DNA of 64,000 nucleotides from Streptomyces aquilus (GTDB taxonomy: Bacteria; Actinomycetota; Actinomycetes; Streptomycetales; Streptomycetaceae). This document shows positions 38,906 to 47,438 of this stretch, piece by piece (position 1 is the first letter of the stretch; each line of letters starts with the position of its first letter). The notes under the pieces are model-generated. The model saw nothing but the letters and a program-made list of their open reading frames with translations. It was not told the DNA's origin and ran no database searches. The stretch lies in the NCBI RefSeq assembly GCF_003955715.1, contig NZ_CP034463.1, forward strand, positions 9,734,001-9,798,000. The letters are read 5' to 3'. A program made the position numbers and the translations under genes.

Positions 38906-39608
38906 ACCGGCAAGCCCAGAAGAACGAAGCCCCAGCGCCCGTGCAACGTTCCGGGAAGCCATCGGACGGGCACGCCACTGCGGGAGCAGACCGTCGGCGA
39001 ATGCCTGCGCCACCGCCGCAGAAGCGACCTGCCGCGCCAGCCCGCGGCCTCTTTCCCCCGGCGCAGTGAGCACGCACATATGGGCGGCTGCCGCGGGCCA
39101 GGCTTGATACCCCGCCGCAGCCACCACGTCCGCGCCCCCGCGCACGACGAACGCGGCGGAGGTGATGCCGTCCATCCCGCTCTCACCGGCGTCCTCGGAC
39201 GACACCGACTTCACCAACGCCATCAAGTCCTGATGCCCGGGGGCGAGCCGTTCAACGGACCGGCTCGCCGGCACCGGGCGGAAACCCGCACGTGACGCAT
39301 ATCCCAAGACTGCCGGCCCCAGCATCTCGGTCACCGCAGCACGGCCGGAACCGCTTCTGAAGAAGTCAGTGAGCCGGTCGGTATCCCGGCCAGAATCCGA
39401 CGCAGAACCTCTGCCTCCCTGTCGGTCGGCGTCGTGACGAGCGCCGACTCGCCCAGCACCACCATCCCAGCCCACGACGGCGGAGCGATCTGCGAGGCGG
39501 CCGAGGTGACCACGCTCAAGCCCCCCCCGCCAGGGGAAACGACACCGGCGCGGCAGCCAACGTCTCCCAGACGCCCTGAGCCTGCTTGAGCAACGGATCA
39601 GCAGCCAT
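38906..39608 (-). pseudogene. Frameshifted GNAT acetyltransferase
   Basis: Reverse-strand reading gives one acetyltransferase broken over frames. It starts at the ATG at 39608 (MAADPLLKQAQGVWETLA) and stops at 39516 after a run of eight G (39521-39528 on the plus strand are C). One more G restores SVVTSAASQIAPPSWAG and onwards. That frame stops at 39331. A second frame carries the conserved GNAT core AHMCVLTAPGERGRGLARQV (acetyl-CoA loop) and RARPMASRNVARALGL. At least two single-base losses are needed. The homopolymer break could be a sequencing error; the second is harder to dismiss. Confidence 0.7.
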
Positions 39609-40070
39609 CAGCCGATCCTGCCACCCGAGGTCACAGACGCCGAGGGATTCCGCTGCGGGGGCCGGCAGCGGTCTCGTGGGGCATGCCGCTCACGAGGTCC
39701 TGCTGGAGGTCCTCGTGCAGGTGGATGATCTGCCACCCGCAGCCAGTACCGGGCCGGGGCGAGGTGCCCGAAGACGTCGACGGGTCTCACCGTGGGCTTC
39801 GAGATCGGTTTCCCGGGGGCCCGCTTCGGTGGACGGGCGCTGGTCTCGTACGTCGTCCCGGTGATCACCGCCCACACTGCCGCGAGGTCGGCGGGGGATC
39901 CGCCGCGGCGCGCGCCACCGGTCGGGGACGGGACGGCACCGTGCATGTGCGTTGGCAGGGCGGGCCGAAATGGAGTGCGGCATCTCCTGACGTTGTGTCA
40001 TGTCAGGTGCTCTGGGTGGGAGTTGCCTCGACGCCATGTTCGTCGCCCCTGGCGGTGTTACCGTCGCGCC
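39609..40070. other. 462 bp with decayed reverse-strand coding traces
   Basis: Two reverse frames look protein-like and would join through one frameshift near 39735: a segment with VWAVITGTTYETSARPPKRA and one with QIIHLHEDLQQDLVSGMPHE ending at 39631. I cannot name a family. The region lies directly upstream of the broken acetyltransferase, so both may belong to one decayed segment. Confidence 0.35.
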
Positions 40071-40469
40071 ATGTCCAAGATCGAGATTGACGCGATAACC
40101 GCCGAGTTCTTCGGGGCCTTCAACAATCGCGGCGGCAAGGCCGCGGACGTGGCCCGGATCCGCCGGCTGGTCATTCCGGGTGGGGTGATCGTGCTGACCG
40201 GCCCGAAGTACACGGTCTACACCGTGGACGAGTTCATAGAGCCACGCGAACGCCTGCTGGCCGACGGCCGGTTGGTCGAGTTCTCGGAGTGGGAGACCTC
40301 CGAGCGAACCGAGATCGCGGGCGACATCGCGTCGCGCTTCGGCGAGTACCGGAAGGCCGGCATCCTGGACGGCGAGCCGTTCGAGGGTGGCGGGACCAAG
40401 ACCATCCAGTTCGTCCGCACCCCGGAGGGCTGGCGGATCACGGCGTTCTCCTGGTACGACCAGCCCTGA
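40071..40469 (+). CDS. NTF2-like (SnoaL/DUF4440-type) protein
   Basis: A 132-residue alpha+beta barrel protein. The N-terminal helix IDAITAEFFGAFNNRGGKAA, then IRRLVIPGGVIVLTGPKYTV and a terminal TPEGWRITAFSWYDQ, are typical of the NTF2-like superfamily, which includes small isomerases and ketosteroid-type enzymes as well as non-catalytic binding proteins. The frame is open from 39792 but homology begins at the ATG at 40071. There is no close partner gene on this strand. Confidence 0.77.
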   Translation: MSKIEIDAITAEFFGAFNNRGGKAADVARIRRLVIPGGVIVLTGPKYTVYTVDEFIEPRERLLADGRLVEFSEWETSERTEIAGDIASRFGEYRKAGILDGEPFEGGGTKTIQFVRTPEGWRITAFSWYDQP

Positions 40470-40694
40470 GGGGCACGGGCCGCGGCGGTCCGAGCGCGTG
40501 ACACCCCGCTGACACGCCGAAGAGATCAACGATGCGCCCCGAGTGAGAACCGCAGCCTCCGATTCGATGCAGTTCGAATACTTCGACGCGCTGTCGCAGA
40601 GGTGACAGGGCGAACCGCGGCTCGGACTGTCGGGCCGACGGTAGCTGTCATGAGCCGGCGACCGGCCGGCCGGATCCACGAGTTCAGGGGGAGC

Positions 40695-41202
40695 ATGCCG
40701 CTGGCATTTGGAGAGCACCCAAGCCAGAAGCGGCGCACATGGGTTCGTGGCGTCGTGGCCGCCGCAGTGGGCCTGTCCGCCACCCTGACGATGTCCGGTG
40801 CGGCCACCGCCGAGTCAGCGTCCGGGGCTCTCACGGCTTCGCAGGCACAGGCAAGAGGGCTGAGCGCCGCAGAGGCGACAACGTTGCAGAACCGGGTTGA
40901 TTCCTACCTGGCTCGTTTAGGCGGGACGCAGATCGCCCCGGACGGCCGCGTACGACTGCAAGTACAAGCACTTCTGCGCCTATAGCGACCCGTATTTCAC
41001 GGGCGATGTCATTGACATGATCGTTTGTGCCAGTTATAGCATCCCCTGGTTCGGCGACGGATCGTGGCAGAACCATCAAACGCTGGGAACGCGCGCCCAG
41101 TTCAGGGATTACCAATTCATCGTCCGTTCGACCGACAGCGGCGCTCCTACCGAGGACGACGTCGCCGACTGGTCTTGGGTCTATTACGTGACGAACTGCT
41201 GA
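40695..41202 (+). pseudogene. Broken secreted I36-type peptidase inhibitor
   Basis: From the ATG at 40695 (GGGGGAG upstream) a signal peptide with AAAVGLSATLTMSGAATAES and a domain-like LSAAEATTLQNRVDSYLARL run to a stop at 40983-40985. The rest of the expected protein continues in another frame: YDCKYKHFCAYSDPYFTGD, then GSWQNHQTLGTRAQFRDY and a terminal VADWSWVYYVTNC. The second part matches the Streptomyces I36 (SMPI-like) Cys-containing domain. The join near 40950 has lost the usual linker, so this is a frameshift with probable internal deletion. The intact protein would be an extracellular metalloprotease inhibitor. Confidence 0.68.
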
Positions 41203-41213
41203 GGCCCCGGGCG

Positions 41214-41687
41214 TCAGCCTTCCGGGTGTCCGTCGTAGACGCGGATCTTGTACTCGGTGGTCTCCAGTGCCAGGCCGAGCTCACGGATCTGCCGCGTGAT
41301 GCGGTCCCTCTGGTCGAGCATGATGCGGCGGCGTTCCGGGATGGTGCTCGGGCCCTGCTCGACGAGCAGGATGTACCGCTTGAGGTCGGTCATGGTCATA
41401 CCGGACAGGCGCATCCGGGTGAGGAAGACGAGGCGGCGCAGGTCGAACGCGGAGTACTCGCGGTACCCGGAGGCGTTGCGAGCGGGCCGCACGAGTCCCT
41501 CCTGCTCGTAGTAGCGGAGGGTGTGCGTCGACAGGCCGACAAGGCGGGCGGCCTCGGCGACGCTTTTGGGCATCGCCGAGGCTTCGATCGTGGAGTCGTC
41601 GAGCAGTTCGTGCAGCGCGTCGATCGCCGACGAGGACGGCCCATCGCCGGCAGCGAGGATGCGTTCGATCAGCGCTTCAGTGGCCAT
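41214..41687 (-). CDS. MerR-family regulator
   Basis: A 157-residue MerR protein with an unusual N-terminal extension of about 38 residues (ALIERILAAGDGPSSSAIDA) before the HTH SVAEAARLVGLSTHTLRYYE. The dimerisation helix follows; no Cys is present, so metal sensing is unlikely. It is the second gene of a reverse-strand pair, 19 bp after the SDR gene, and is expected to act on the MerR-type promoter at 42587-42617. The layout copies the oxidoreductase-merR operon at 37.4-38.9 kb. Confidence 0.87.
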   Translation of the reverse strand: MATEALIERILAAGDGPSSSAIDALHELLDDSTIEASAMPKSVAEAARLVGLSTHTLRYYEQEGLVRPARNASGYREYSAFDLRRLVFLTRMRLSGMTMTDLKRYILLVEQGPSTIPERRRIMLDQRDRITRQIRELGLALETTEYKIRVYDGHPEG

Positions 41688-41706
41688 GGCGGACAGCGTA
41701 CGGCGA

Positions 41707-42579
41707 TCAGAACGCGCGGGCCGCGGGCGGCATGCCTGGGAAGTCTGCCGACTCGCTCACCGACGCCCATTTCTCGACGTCGTCGAGCGCGTCGCGGTAC
41801 ACGCGGGTGAGATTGCGTACCGCCTCGGCACCGAGCGGGAGCCGGAGCGGCGCGTCGGGGGTGTCGAGCATGTCGCGGATGACCCGGGCGGCGCGTGCCG
41901 GGTCGCCCTCCTGGATGCCGTCGGCCTCGGCCATGTTCGCGCGCACGGCACCGATGGCCTCGTCGTAGATCGAGCTCTGCCGCGCCGTGTTGAGCACGTC
42001 GGCGGCGTTGAACGCGGTGCGGAAGCGGCTGGGCTCGACGATGAGGACGCGAATGCCGAAGGGTGCGACCTCGCCCGCGAGCGCCTCCGACCAGCCTTCG
42101 AGCGCGAACTTGCCGGCTGAGTAGCTGCCGACGGCGGGGAACGACATCCGCCCGCCCTGGCTGCTCATCTGCACGATCGCACCCGAGCGACGCTCCCGCA
42201 GGTGGGGCAGCACGGCACGCACGTAGGCGGCCGGGCCGAACAGGTGCTGCTCCAGCATGGCCCGCAGCGCGGCATCCGTGATCTCTTCGGCGGCGCCGAC
42301 CTGTCCGGCGCCCGCATTGTTGACGAGGACGTCGACGCGCCCGAACACCTCCAGCGCCCGCTGCACGACCACGGCCGCTCCCGCCGTGTCGCGCACATCG
42401 TGCTCGACGGCGAGGAATCGATCACCGTACCGGGCCTTGAGCCCGTCGAACCGGTCGGCCCGTCGCGCGGTCCCGACCACCTGCTCGCCGGCCTCCAGGG
42501 CCGCCTCGGCGAGCGCCAGGCCGAGGCCCGAACTCGCGCCCGTGATGATCCATGTCTTCGTCTCGTGCGTCGTGGTCAT
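41707..42579 (-). CDS. Short-chain dehydrogenase/reductase
   Basis: A 290-residue SDR. The cofactor loop is TGASSGLG, followed by LVNNAGAG, catalytic Ser in QMSSQGG and YSAGK (Tyr/Lys). The C-terminal extension is typical of oxidoreductases that act on bulky carbonyls. It is the first gene of a two-gene operon with merR, and both are probably induced together through the 19-bp spacer promoter directly upstream. The ATG at 42579 is eight bases from the -10 box, again nearly leaderless. It is divergent from the MMPL exporter. Confidence 0.88.
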   Translation of the reverse strand: MTTTHETKTWIITGASSGLGLALAEAALEAGEQVVGTARRADRFDGLKARYGDRFLAVEHDVRDTAGAAVVVQRALEVFGRVDVLVNNAGAGQVGAAEEITDAALRAMLEQHLFGPAAYVRAVLPHLRERRSGAIVQMSSQGGRMSFPAVGSYSAGKFALEGWSEALAGEVAPFGIRVLIVEPSRFRTAFNAADVLNTARQSSIYDEAIGAVRANMAEADGIQEGDPARAARVIRDMLDTPDAPLRLPLGAEAVRNLTRVYRDALDDVEKWASVSESADFPGMPPAARAF

Positions 42580-42586
42580 GGCCCCG

Positions 42587-42617
42587 ACGCTAAAGGTTCG
42601 AGCGCGCTTGAAGGCAA
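42587..42617 (-). promoter_or_regulatory. MerR-type promoter (19-bp spacer) before the SDR gene
   Basis: On the reverse strand TTGCCT (-35), 19 bp, TAGCGT (-10). The spacer contains TTCAAGCGCGCTCGAA, a near-perfect palindrome (plus-strand 42597-42612, 14 of 16 positions symmetric). A 19-bp spacer with a central dyad is the classical MerR architecture. Confidence 0.78.
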
Positions 42618-42725
42618 GCCGTACTCAGGCGTTCGACCGGGTGCGCGGTTGGAGATCATATGAGACCTTTCACCTACTTTGAGGTATTCATCAGCAGGCC
42701 CGTGATCCGATGACCGGAGTGAGCC

Positions 42726-44936
42726 ATGGCCACCCTTCTCTACCGCCTGGGGAGACTCGCCTTCCGCCGCCGCAGGATCGTCCTCGCCGTGTGGGCCCTG
42801 GTGAGCGCCGCGGTCGTGGCCGGTCTCGGTGTCGTCGGTGAGGACACCGATGACACGTTCACGATCCCTGGCTCGGAGTCGCAGCAGGCCCTGGACACGC
42901 TCGGCCGGGTGTACCCGGCGGCCGGCGGAACCAGCGCGCAGATCGTCTTCACGGCTCCCGAGGGGGAGAAGGCCACCGCGCGGAAGTTCCAGGCGGGAAT
43001 CGCCGCGACCCTCAAGGAGGCAGCCGACGCCCCGCAGGTGACCGCGGTTCTCTCGCCCGAGCAGACCCGAGCCGTGTCCAAAGACGGCCGCTCCGCCCTT
43101 GCCCAGGTCCAGTACTCCGTCTCCAACGCCGAGCTCGCCGACGGTTCGCTGGACGCCCTCGAGGACACGATCGCCCCGGCCGAGAAGGCCGGGCTCACGG
43201 TGTCGGTGGGCGGTCAGGCCTACAACAGCACCGGTGTCGACATCAGCGCCAAGGAGGTCGTCGGTGTCGTCATCGCCCTGATCATCCTGGTGATCACGTT
43301 CGGCTCGCTGCTCGCGGCCGGGATGCCGGTGCTCACCGCCGTCGTCGGCGTCGTCATCGGAGCCGGTGGACTGCTCCTGGTGAGCCACCTGACGGCGATC
43401 TCCTCCACGGCGCTGACCCTCACGGTCATGCTGGGCCTCGCGGTCGGCATCGACTACACGCTGTTCATCCTGTCGCGCCATCGGGACCAGCTGAAGGCCG
43501 GTATGGCCACCGACGAGTCGGCGGCCCGCGCGATCGGCACCTCCGGCAGCGCGGTCGCCTTCGCCGCGCTCACCGTGATCATCGCCATGGTCGGACTCTC
43601 CGTCGTCGGCATCCCCTTCCTGACCGCGATGGGGCTCGCCGGCGCGGGCGGCGTGGCGATCGCCGCGCTCGTCGCCCTCACCCTGCTGCCCGCGCTGCTG
43701 GGATTCGCGGGCGACCGCCTCAGGCCCAGGCCGAAGAAGAAGCCCGCGCCCGGCGGCCGGACCGCACCGCAGCAGACGCTCGGCGCCCGGTGGGTGCATA
43801 CGGTGACCCGCATCCCCGCCCTCACCGTCGTCCTCGTCACCGCCGGTCTCCTGGTCGTCGCCTGGCCCGCCCGCGATCTGCGGCTCGCCCTGCCCGACAA
43901 CGGCAGCGCCGCGCAGGGCACCACCCAGCGCGAGACCTACGACACCATCAGCGAGGAGTTCGGCCCCGGCCTCAACGGCCCGCTGCTCATCCTCATGAAC
44001 ACCGACGATGCCAAGGCGTCCTCCGCCGCGCAGCTGACCGCCGAACTGAACACCGTGCGCAAGGAGTTGGCCGCCACCAAGGGCGTCGCCCTCGCCTCGG
44101 CGGCCCAGCGACTCGACCCCGAGTACGCGCTGTTGACCGTCGTGCCGACCACCGGCTCCGGAGACGAGGCCACCAAGGATCTGGTCAAGGCACTGCGGGA
44201 CAAGGAGTCCCCGATCCGATCCCGCACCGGGATCTCGCTCCAGGTCACCGGCCAGACCGCGGTCAACGTCGACGTGTCGCAGAAGCTCAGCGACTCACTG
44301 CTGACCTTCGCCATCGTGGTCGTGGGCCTGTGCCTGCTGATTCTGCTGATCGTCTTCCGTTCCCTCGTGGTCCCGGTCAAGGCGACGGTCGGGTTCCTGC
44401 TCTCGGTCGCGGCCTCCTTCGGCGCGGTGGTCGCGGTCTTCCAGTGGGGCTGGGCCGCGGACCTCATCGATGTCGCGAGGACCGGGCCGGTCGTGTCCTT
44501 CCTGCCGATCATCCTCATGGCCGTGCTCTTCGGGCTCGCCATGGACTACGAGGTGTTCGTCGTCTCCAGCATCCACGAGGAGTACGCCCATGGCGGCGAC
44601 GCCCGCCGGGCCGTCCTGACGGGATCGCCCCTGGCCTTCCGGGTGGTCACCGCCGCCGCGCTGATCATGGTGGCGGTCTTCGCGGGGTTCGTCACGATGC
44701 AGGACGCGATCGTGAAGCCGATCGCCTTCGCCCTGGCCTTCGGGGTTCTGGTCGACGCCTTCCTCATCCGGATGACGTTCGTGCCCGCGGTGCTCATGTG
44801 GGTCGGCCGGGCCGGCTGGTGGCTGCCGCGCGGTCTGCGGAAGATCCTGCCGAACGTGGACATCGAGGGGCGTGATCTGCCCAAGCCCCCGGCGCAGCCG
44901 AGCGGGACGCCCGCCACGGCCTCCGAGCGCGACTGA
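42726..44936 (+). CDS. MMPL/RND-family exporter
   Basis: A 736-residue polytopic membrane protein with about twelve helices and two periplasm-facing loops, the doubled MMPL plan. Helix 1 is at 20-40. The first helix cluster contains LTVMLGLAVGIDYTLFILSR, with the GIDYT acidic-aromatic motif needed for proton coupling; the second has VLFGLAMDYEVFVVSSIHEE, the matching DYE motif. Actinobacterial MMPL proteins export lipids, siderophores or antibiotics. It is divergent from the SDR-merR operon with no visible regulator of its own. A terminator hairpin follows at 44962. Confidence 0.9.
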   Translation: MATLLYRLGRLAFRRRRIVLAVWALVSAAVVAGLGVVGEDTDDTFTIPGSESQQALDTLGRVYPAAGGTSAQIVFTAPEGEKATARKFQAGIAATLKEAADAPQVTAVLSPEQTRAVSKDGRSALAQVQYSVSNAELADGSLDALEDTIAPAEKAGLTVSVGGQAYNSTGVDISAKEVVGVVIALIILVITFGSLLAAGMPVLTAVVGVVIGAGGLLLVSHLTAISSTALTLTVMLGLAVGIDYTLFILSRHRDQLKAGMATDESAARAIGTSGSAVAFAALTVIIAMVGLSVVGIPFLTAMGLAGAGGVAIAALVALTLLPALLGFAGDRLRPRPKKKPAPGGRTAPQQTLGARWVHTVTRIPALTVVLVTAGLLVVAWPARDLRLALPDNGSAAQGTTQRETYDTISEEFGPGLNGPLLILMNTDDAKASSAAQLTAELNTVRKELAATKGVALASAAQRLDPEYALLTVVPTTGSGDEATKDLVKALRDKESPIRSRTGISLQVTGQTAVNVDVSQKLSDSLLTFAIVVVGLCLLILLIVFRSLVVPVKATVGFLLSVAASFGAVVAVFQWGWAADLIDVARTGPVVSFLPIILMAVLFGLAMDYEVFVVSSIHEEYAHGGDARRAVLTGSPLAFRVVTAAALIMVAVFAGFVTMQDAIVKPIAFALAFGVLVDAFLIRMTFVPAVLMWVGRAGWWLPRGLRKILPNVDIEGRDLPKPPAQPSGTPATASERD

Positions 44937-44961
44937 GCTCCCCGGGAGCGGGGGTGTCACA

Positions 44962-45001
44962 TCCGGGGCCTGTCGAGCCCAGCCGTCTCGCAGGCCCCGG
45001 A
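44962..45001. terminator. Shared terminator hairpin between convergent genes
   Basis: TCCGGGGCCTG (44962-44972) pairs perfectly with CAGGCCCCGGA (44991-45001) around an 18-base loop. It lies between the MMPL stop and the DoxX stop, where both transcripts end. There is no U-tract on either strand. Confidence 0.6.
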
Positions 45002-45129
45002 CGTCGGCGCGGGCCGCCCGGCCCCCGGGGGGAGGGGAGGCCGGTGTGCGATGACGGCCCGAGCCGAGCCGGGCGGGGGCGGCCGCCATCCTCGCAGGAG
45101 GCTGCCCGCGCCCGGCCGTACTGGACGCG

Positions 45130-45474
45130 TCAGCCGGCGGTCATCGCCGTTGCCGCGTACGTCAAGGAGACCAGCGCCACTACGACCGCCGGGACGGCCC
45201 GGGGCAACGGGTCGCCGTGGCGCAGGTGGACCACCGCCGCCGCGGCCATCAGCAGGGTGAGACCTGTCGCGGCGGCCACGCCCAGTGGCGTCCAGGTCAG
45301 CCCCATCAGCACACCGGCGACCCCGGCCACCTCCAGCGCGCCGACCACCCGATAGAGCCGGACCGGCATCCCGAAATGGGCCGCCGCCTGGCGCATGACC
45401 GGGGCCGCGGCGAGCTTCGCCAGCCCCAGCGGAAGGAAGACCAGGGACAGGACGATGCCGAGCACGGTGGTCAT
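45130..45474 (-). CDS. DoxX-family membrane protein
   Basis: A 114-residue protein with four hydrophobic helices. The first helix reads VLGIVLSLVFLPLGLAKL and MPVRLYRVVGALEVAGVAGV follows, typical of DoxX-like proteins. DoxX relatives serve as quinone-linked or redox membrane subunits, though small actinobacterial members are uncharacterised. Its ATG overlaps the stop of the upstream ligase gene (ATGA), so it is translated as the last gene of the aromatic-degradation operon. Confidence 0.8.
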   Translation of the reverse strand: MTTVLGIVLSLVFLPLGLAKLAAAPVMRQAAAHFGMPVRLYRVVGALEVAGVAGVLMGLTWTPLGVAAATGLTLLMAAAAVVHLRHGDPLPRAVPAVVVALVSLTYAATAMTAG

Positions 45475-47438
45475 GAGGCGGACCTGCCCTTGCGGCGCTC
45501 CTCGCCCAGCCGGACGTAGTCGTCGATGAGCTCGGGGCTGTCCACGGTGGCCGGATTGACGACCTCCGCCACCGCGGCGCCCTGGAGCAGCCGCTTGATC
45601 GGGACCTCCAGCTTCTTGCCGGTACGGGTGTGCGGGATGCCCGGCACTTCGAGGATCTCGTCGGGGACGTGGCGGGGTGAGGCGCCGGTACGGATGGCGT
45701 CCTTGATCCTCTCCCGGAGGGTGTCGTCGAGTTCGACGCCCGCCGCCGGGACCACGAACAGCGGCATCCAGTAGCCGCCGTCCGGTTCCTCCGCGCCGAT
45801 GACCAGGGCCTCGGCGATCTCGGGGAGACGTTCGACGACGTCATGGATGTCGGCGCTGCCGAGCCGTACCCCGTTGCGGTTGAGCGTCGAGTCGGACCGG
45901 CCGTGGACGATCACCGAGCCGTGCCCCGTGACCGTGATCCAGTCGCCGTGTCGCCACACCCCCGGGTACGCCGAGAAGTAGGCGTCGCGATAGCGGGTGC
46001 CCTCCGGGTCGTTCCAGAAGTACAGCGGCATCGAGGGCATGGGGCGGGTGACGACCAGCTCGCCGACCTGGTCGATGACGGGAAAGCCCTCGGCGTCGTA
46101 CGCGGCCAGCGCCACGCCCAGGTTCGGTGCGGACAACTCGCCCGCCCAGACCGGGGTGTTGGGGGCGCTGCCGGCGAACCCGGAGACGATGTCGGTGCCG
46201 CCGCTGATGGAGGCCAGCAGGACATGGTCGCCGACGTGCTCGCGGACCCAGGGGTAGGCGGAGGCGGGCAGCGTCGAGCCCGTGCAGCCGACGACGCGGA
46301 TCGAGGCGAGGTCGTGGACGGACGGGTCGATGCCGAACTTGGCCATGCCGAGCAGGTATTGGGGGCTGGTGCCGAAAACGGTGACCCGGTGGCGGGCGGC
46401 GAGTTCCCAGAGGCGGTCGAGTTTGGCGAAGGGGGCCGGGCTGCCGTCGTAGGTGCAGGTGGTGGCGCCGGTCAGGAGGGTGGAGACGACCAGGTTCCAC
46501 ATCATCCAGTGGGTGGTGGTGTACCAGAGGAGACGGTCGCCGGGGCCCAGGTCCGAGTGGAGTCCCAGGGTTTTCAGGTGCTCAAGCAGCACGCCGCCGT
46601 GACCGTGGACGATGCCCTTGGGCAGGCCTGTGGTGCCGGAGGAGAACACGACCCACAGCGGATGGTCGAACGGCACCGGCACACAGGCGAGTTCCTCGGT
46701 ACGGGTGGAGGCGTCCTCCCAGGGGACCACCAACGACGGGTACGCCCGCGACGGCCAGGGCAGACCCATGTGGTCCACCAGCAAGGTCGCCTTCAACGTG
46801 GGGAGGGCGTGCGCGAGTTCGAGGACGGCTTCGCGGCGGTCGTGGGTGGTGCCGTTGAACAGGTAGCCGTCGGCGGCGATCAGCACGGTGGGTTCGAGCT
46901 GGGCGAAGCGGTCGGCGGCGGCCTTGGGGGCGTAGTCCTGTCCGCACACCGACCACACGGCGCCCAGGCTCGCGGCGGCGAGGAACGCGACGATGGCGTG
47001 CGGGGTGTTGGGCACATAGCCGACGACCCGGTCACCCTTGCCGACGCCGAGGTCACGCAGGGTCGCGGCCACCGACGCCACCAGGGCACGCAACCGGGCG
47101 CCGGTCACCTCGTACCCGGCGCCGGTCTCGTCGAGGGCGAGGATCGCCGTGTCGTCGTCGCGGACGTTGCGCAGCGCGTGGTGGGCGTAGTTGAGCGTCG
47201 CGCCGGGAAACCACCGGGCGCCGGGCATGCCGTCCTCGGCCAGCACCTGCTCGTACGGGGTGTCGGAGTCGATGCCGAAGTACTCCCACACCGCGCCCCA
47301 GAAGCTCTCCAGATGGGAGACCGACCAGCGATGCAGGGCGGCATAGTCGGTGCCGTCCACCCCGACATGGCGGGCGAAGTCCGCGATGCGGCTGGCGGCC
47401 GCCGTCTGCGGATCGGGGGTGAAGAAGGGCGTACTCAT
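45471..47438 (-). CDS. Acetoacetyl-CoA synthetase-like ligase
   Basis: A 655-residue acyl-CoA ligase of the ANL superfamily. The AMP-binding P-loop SSGTTGLPKGIVHGHGG lies near residue 263. The C-terminal LNRNGVRLGSADIHDVVE and VPIKRLLQG (catalytic Lys) are those of acetoacetate-CoA ligases. The open frame reaches 47792, but the ATG at 47438 follows GAGGAG and overlaps the monooxygenase stop by four bases. In this operon it may activate a keto-acid released by ring cleavage; true acetoacetate use is equally possible. Confidence 0.88.
   Translation of the reverse strand: MSTPFFTPDPQTAAASRIADFARHVGVDGTDYAALHRWSVSHLESFWGAVWEYFGIDSDTPYEQVLAEDGMPGARWFPGATLNYAHHALRNVRDDDTAILALDETGAGYEVTGARLRALVASVAATLRDLGVGKGDRVVGYVPNTPHAIVAFLAAASLGAVWSVCGQDYAPKAAADRFAQLEPTVLIAADGYLFNGTTHDRREAVLELAHALPTLKATLLVDHMGLPWPSRAYPSLVVPWEDASTRTEELACVPVPFDHPLWVVFSSGTTGLPKGIVHGHGGVLLEHLKTLGLHSDLGPGDRLLWYTTTHWMMWNLVVSTLLTGATTCTYDGSPAPFAKLDRLWELAARHRVTVFGTSPQYLLGMAKFGIDPSVHDLASIRVVGCTGSTLPASAYPWVREHVGDHVLLASISGGTDIVSGFAGSAPNTPVWAGELSAPNLGVALAAYDAEGFPVIDQVGELVVTRPMPSMPLYFWNDPEGTRYRDAYFSAYPGVWRHGDWITVTGHGSVIVHGRSDSTLNRNGVRLGSADIHDVVERLPEIAEALVIGAEEPDGGYWMPLFVVPAAGVELDDTLRERIKDAIRTGASPRHVPDEILEVPGIPHTRTGKKLEVPIKRLLQGAAVAEVVNPATVDSPELIDDYVRLGEERRKGRSAS

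Noticed and set aside
38906..41202. Insertion sequence or transposase remnant as the cause of decay
   Set aside because: No terminal inverted repeats, target duplication or DDE-type motif could be seen around the two pseudogenes.
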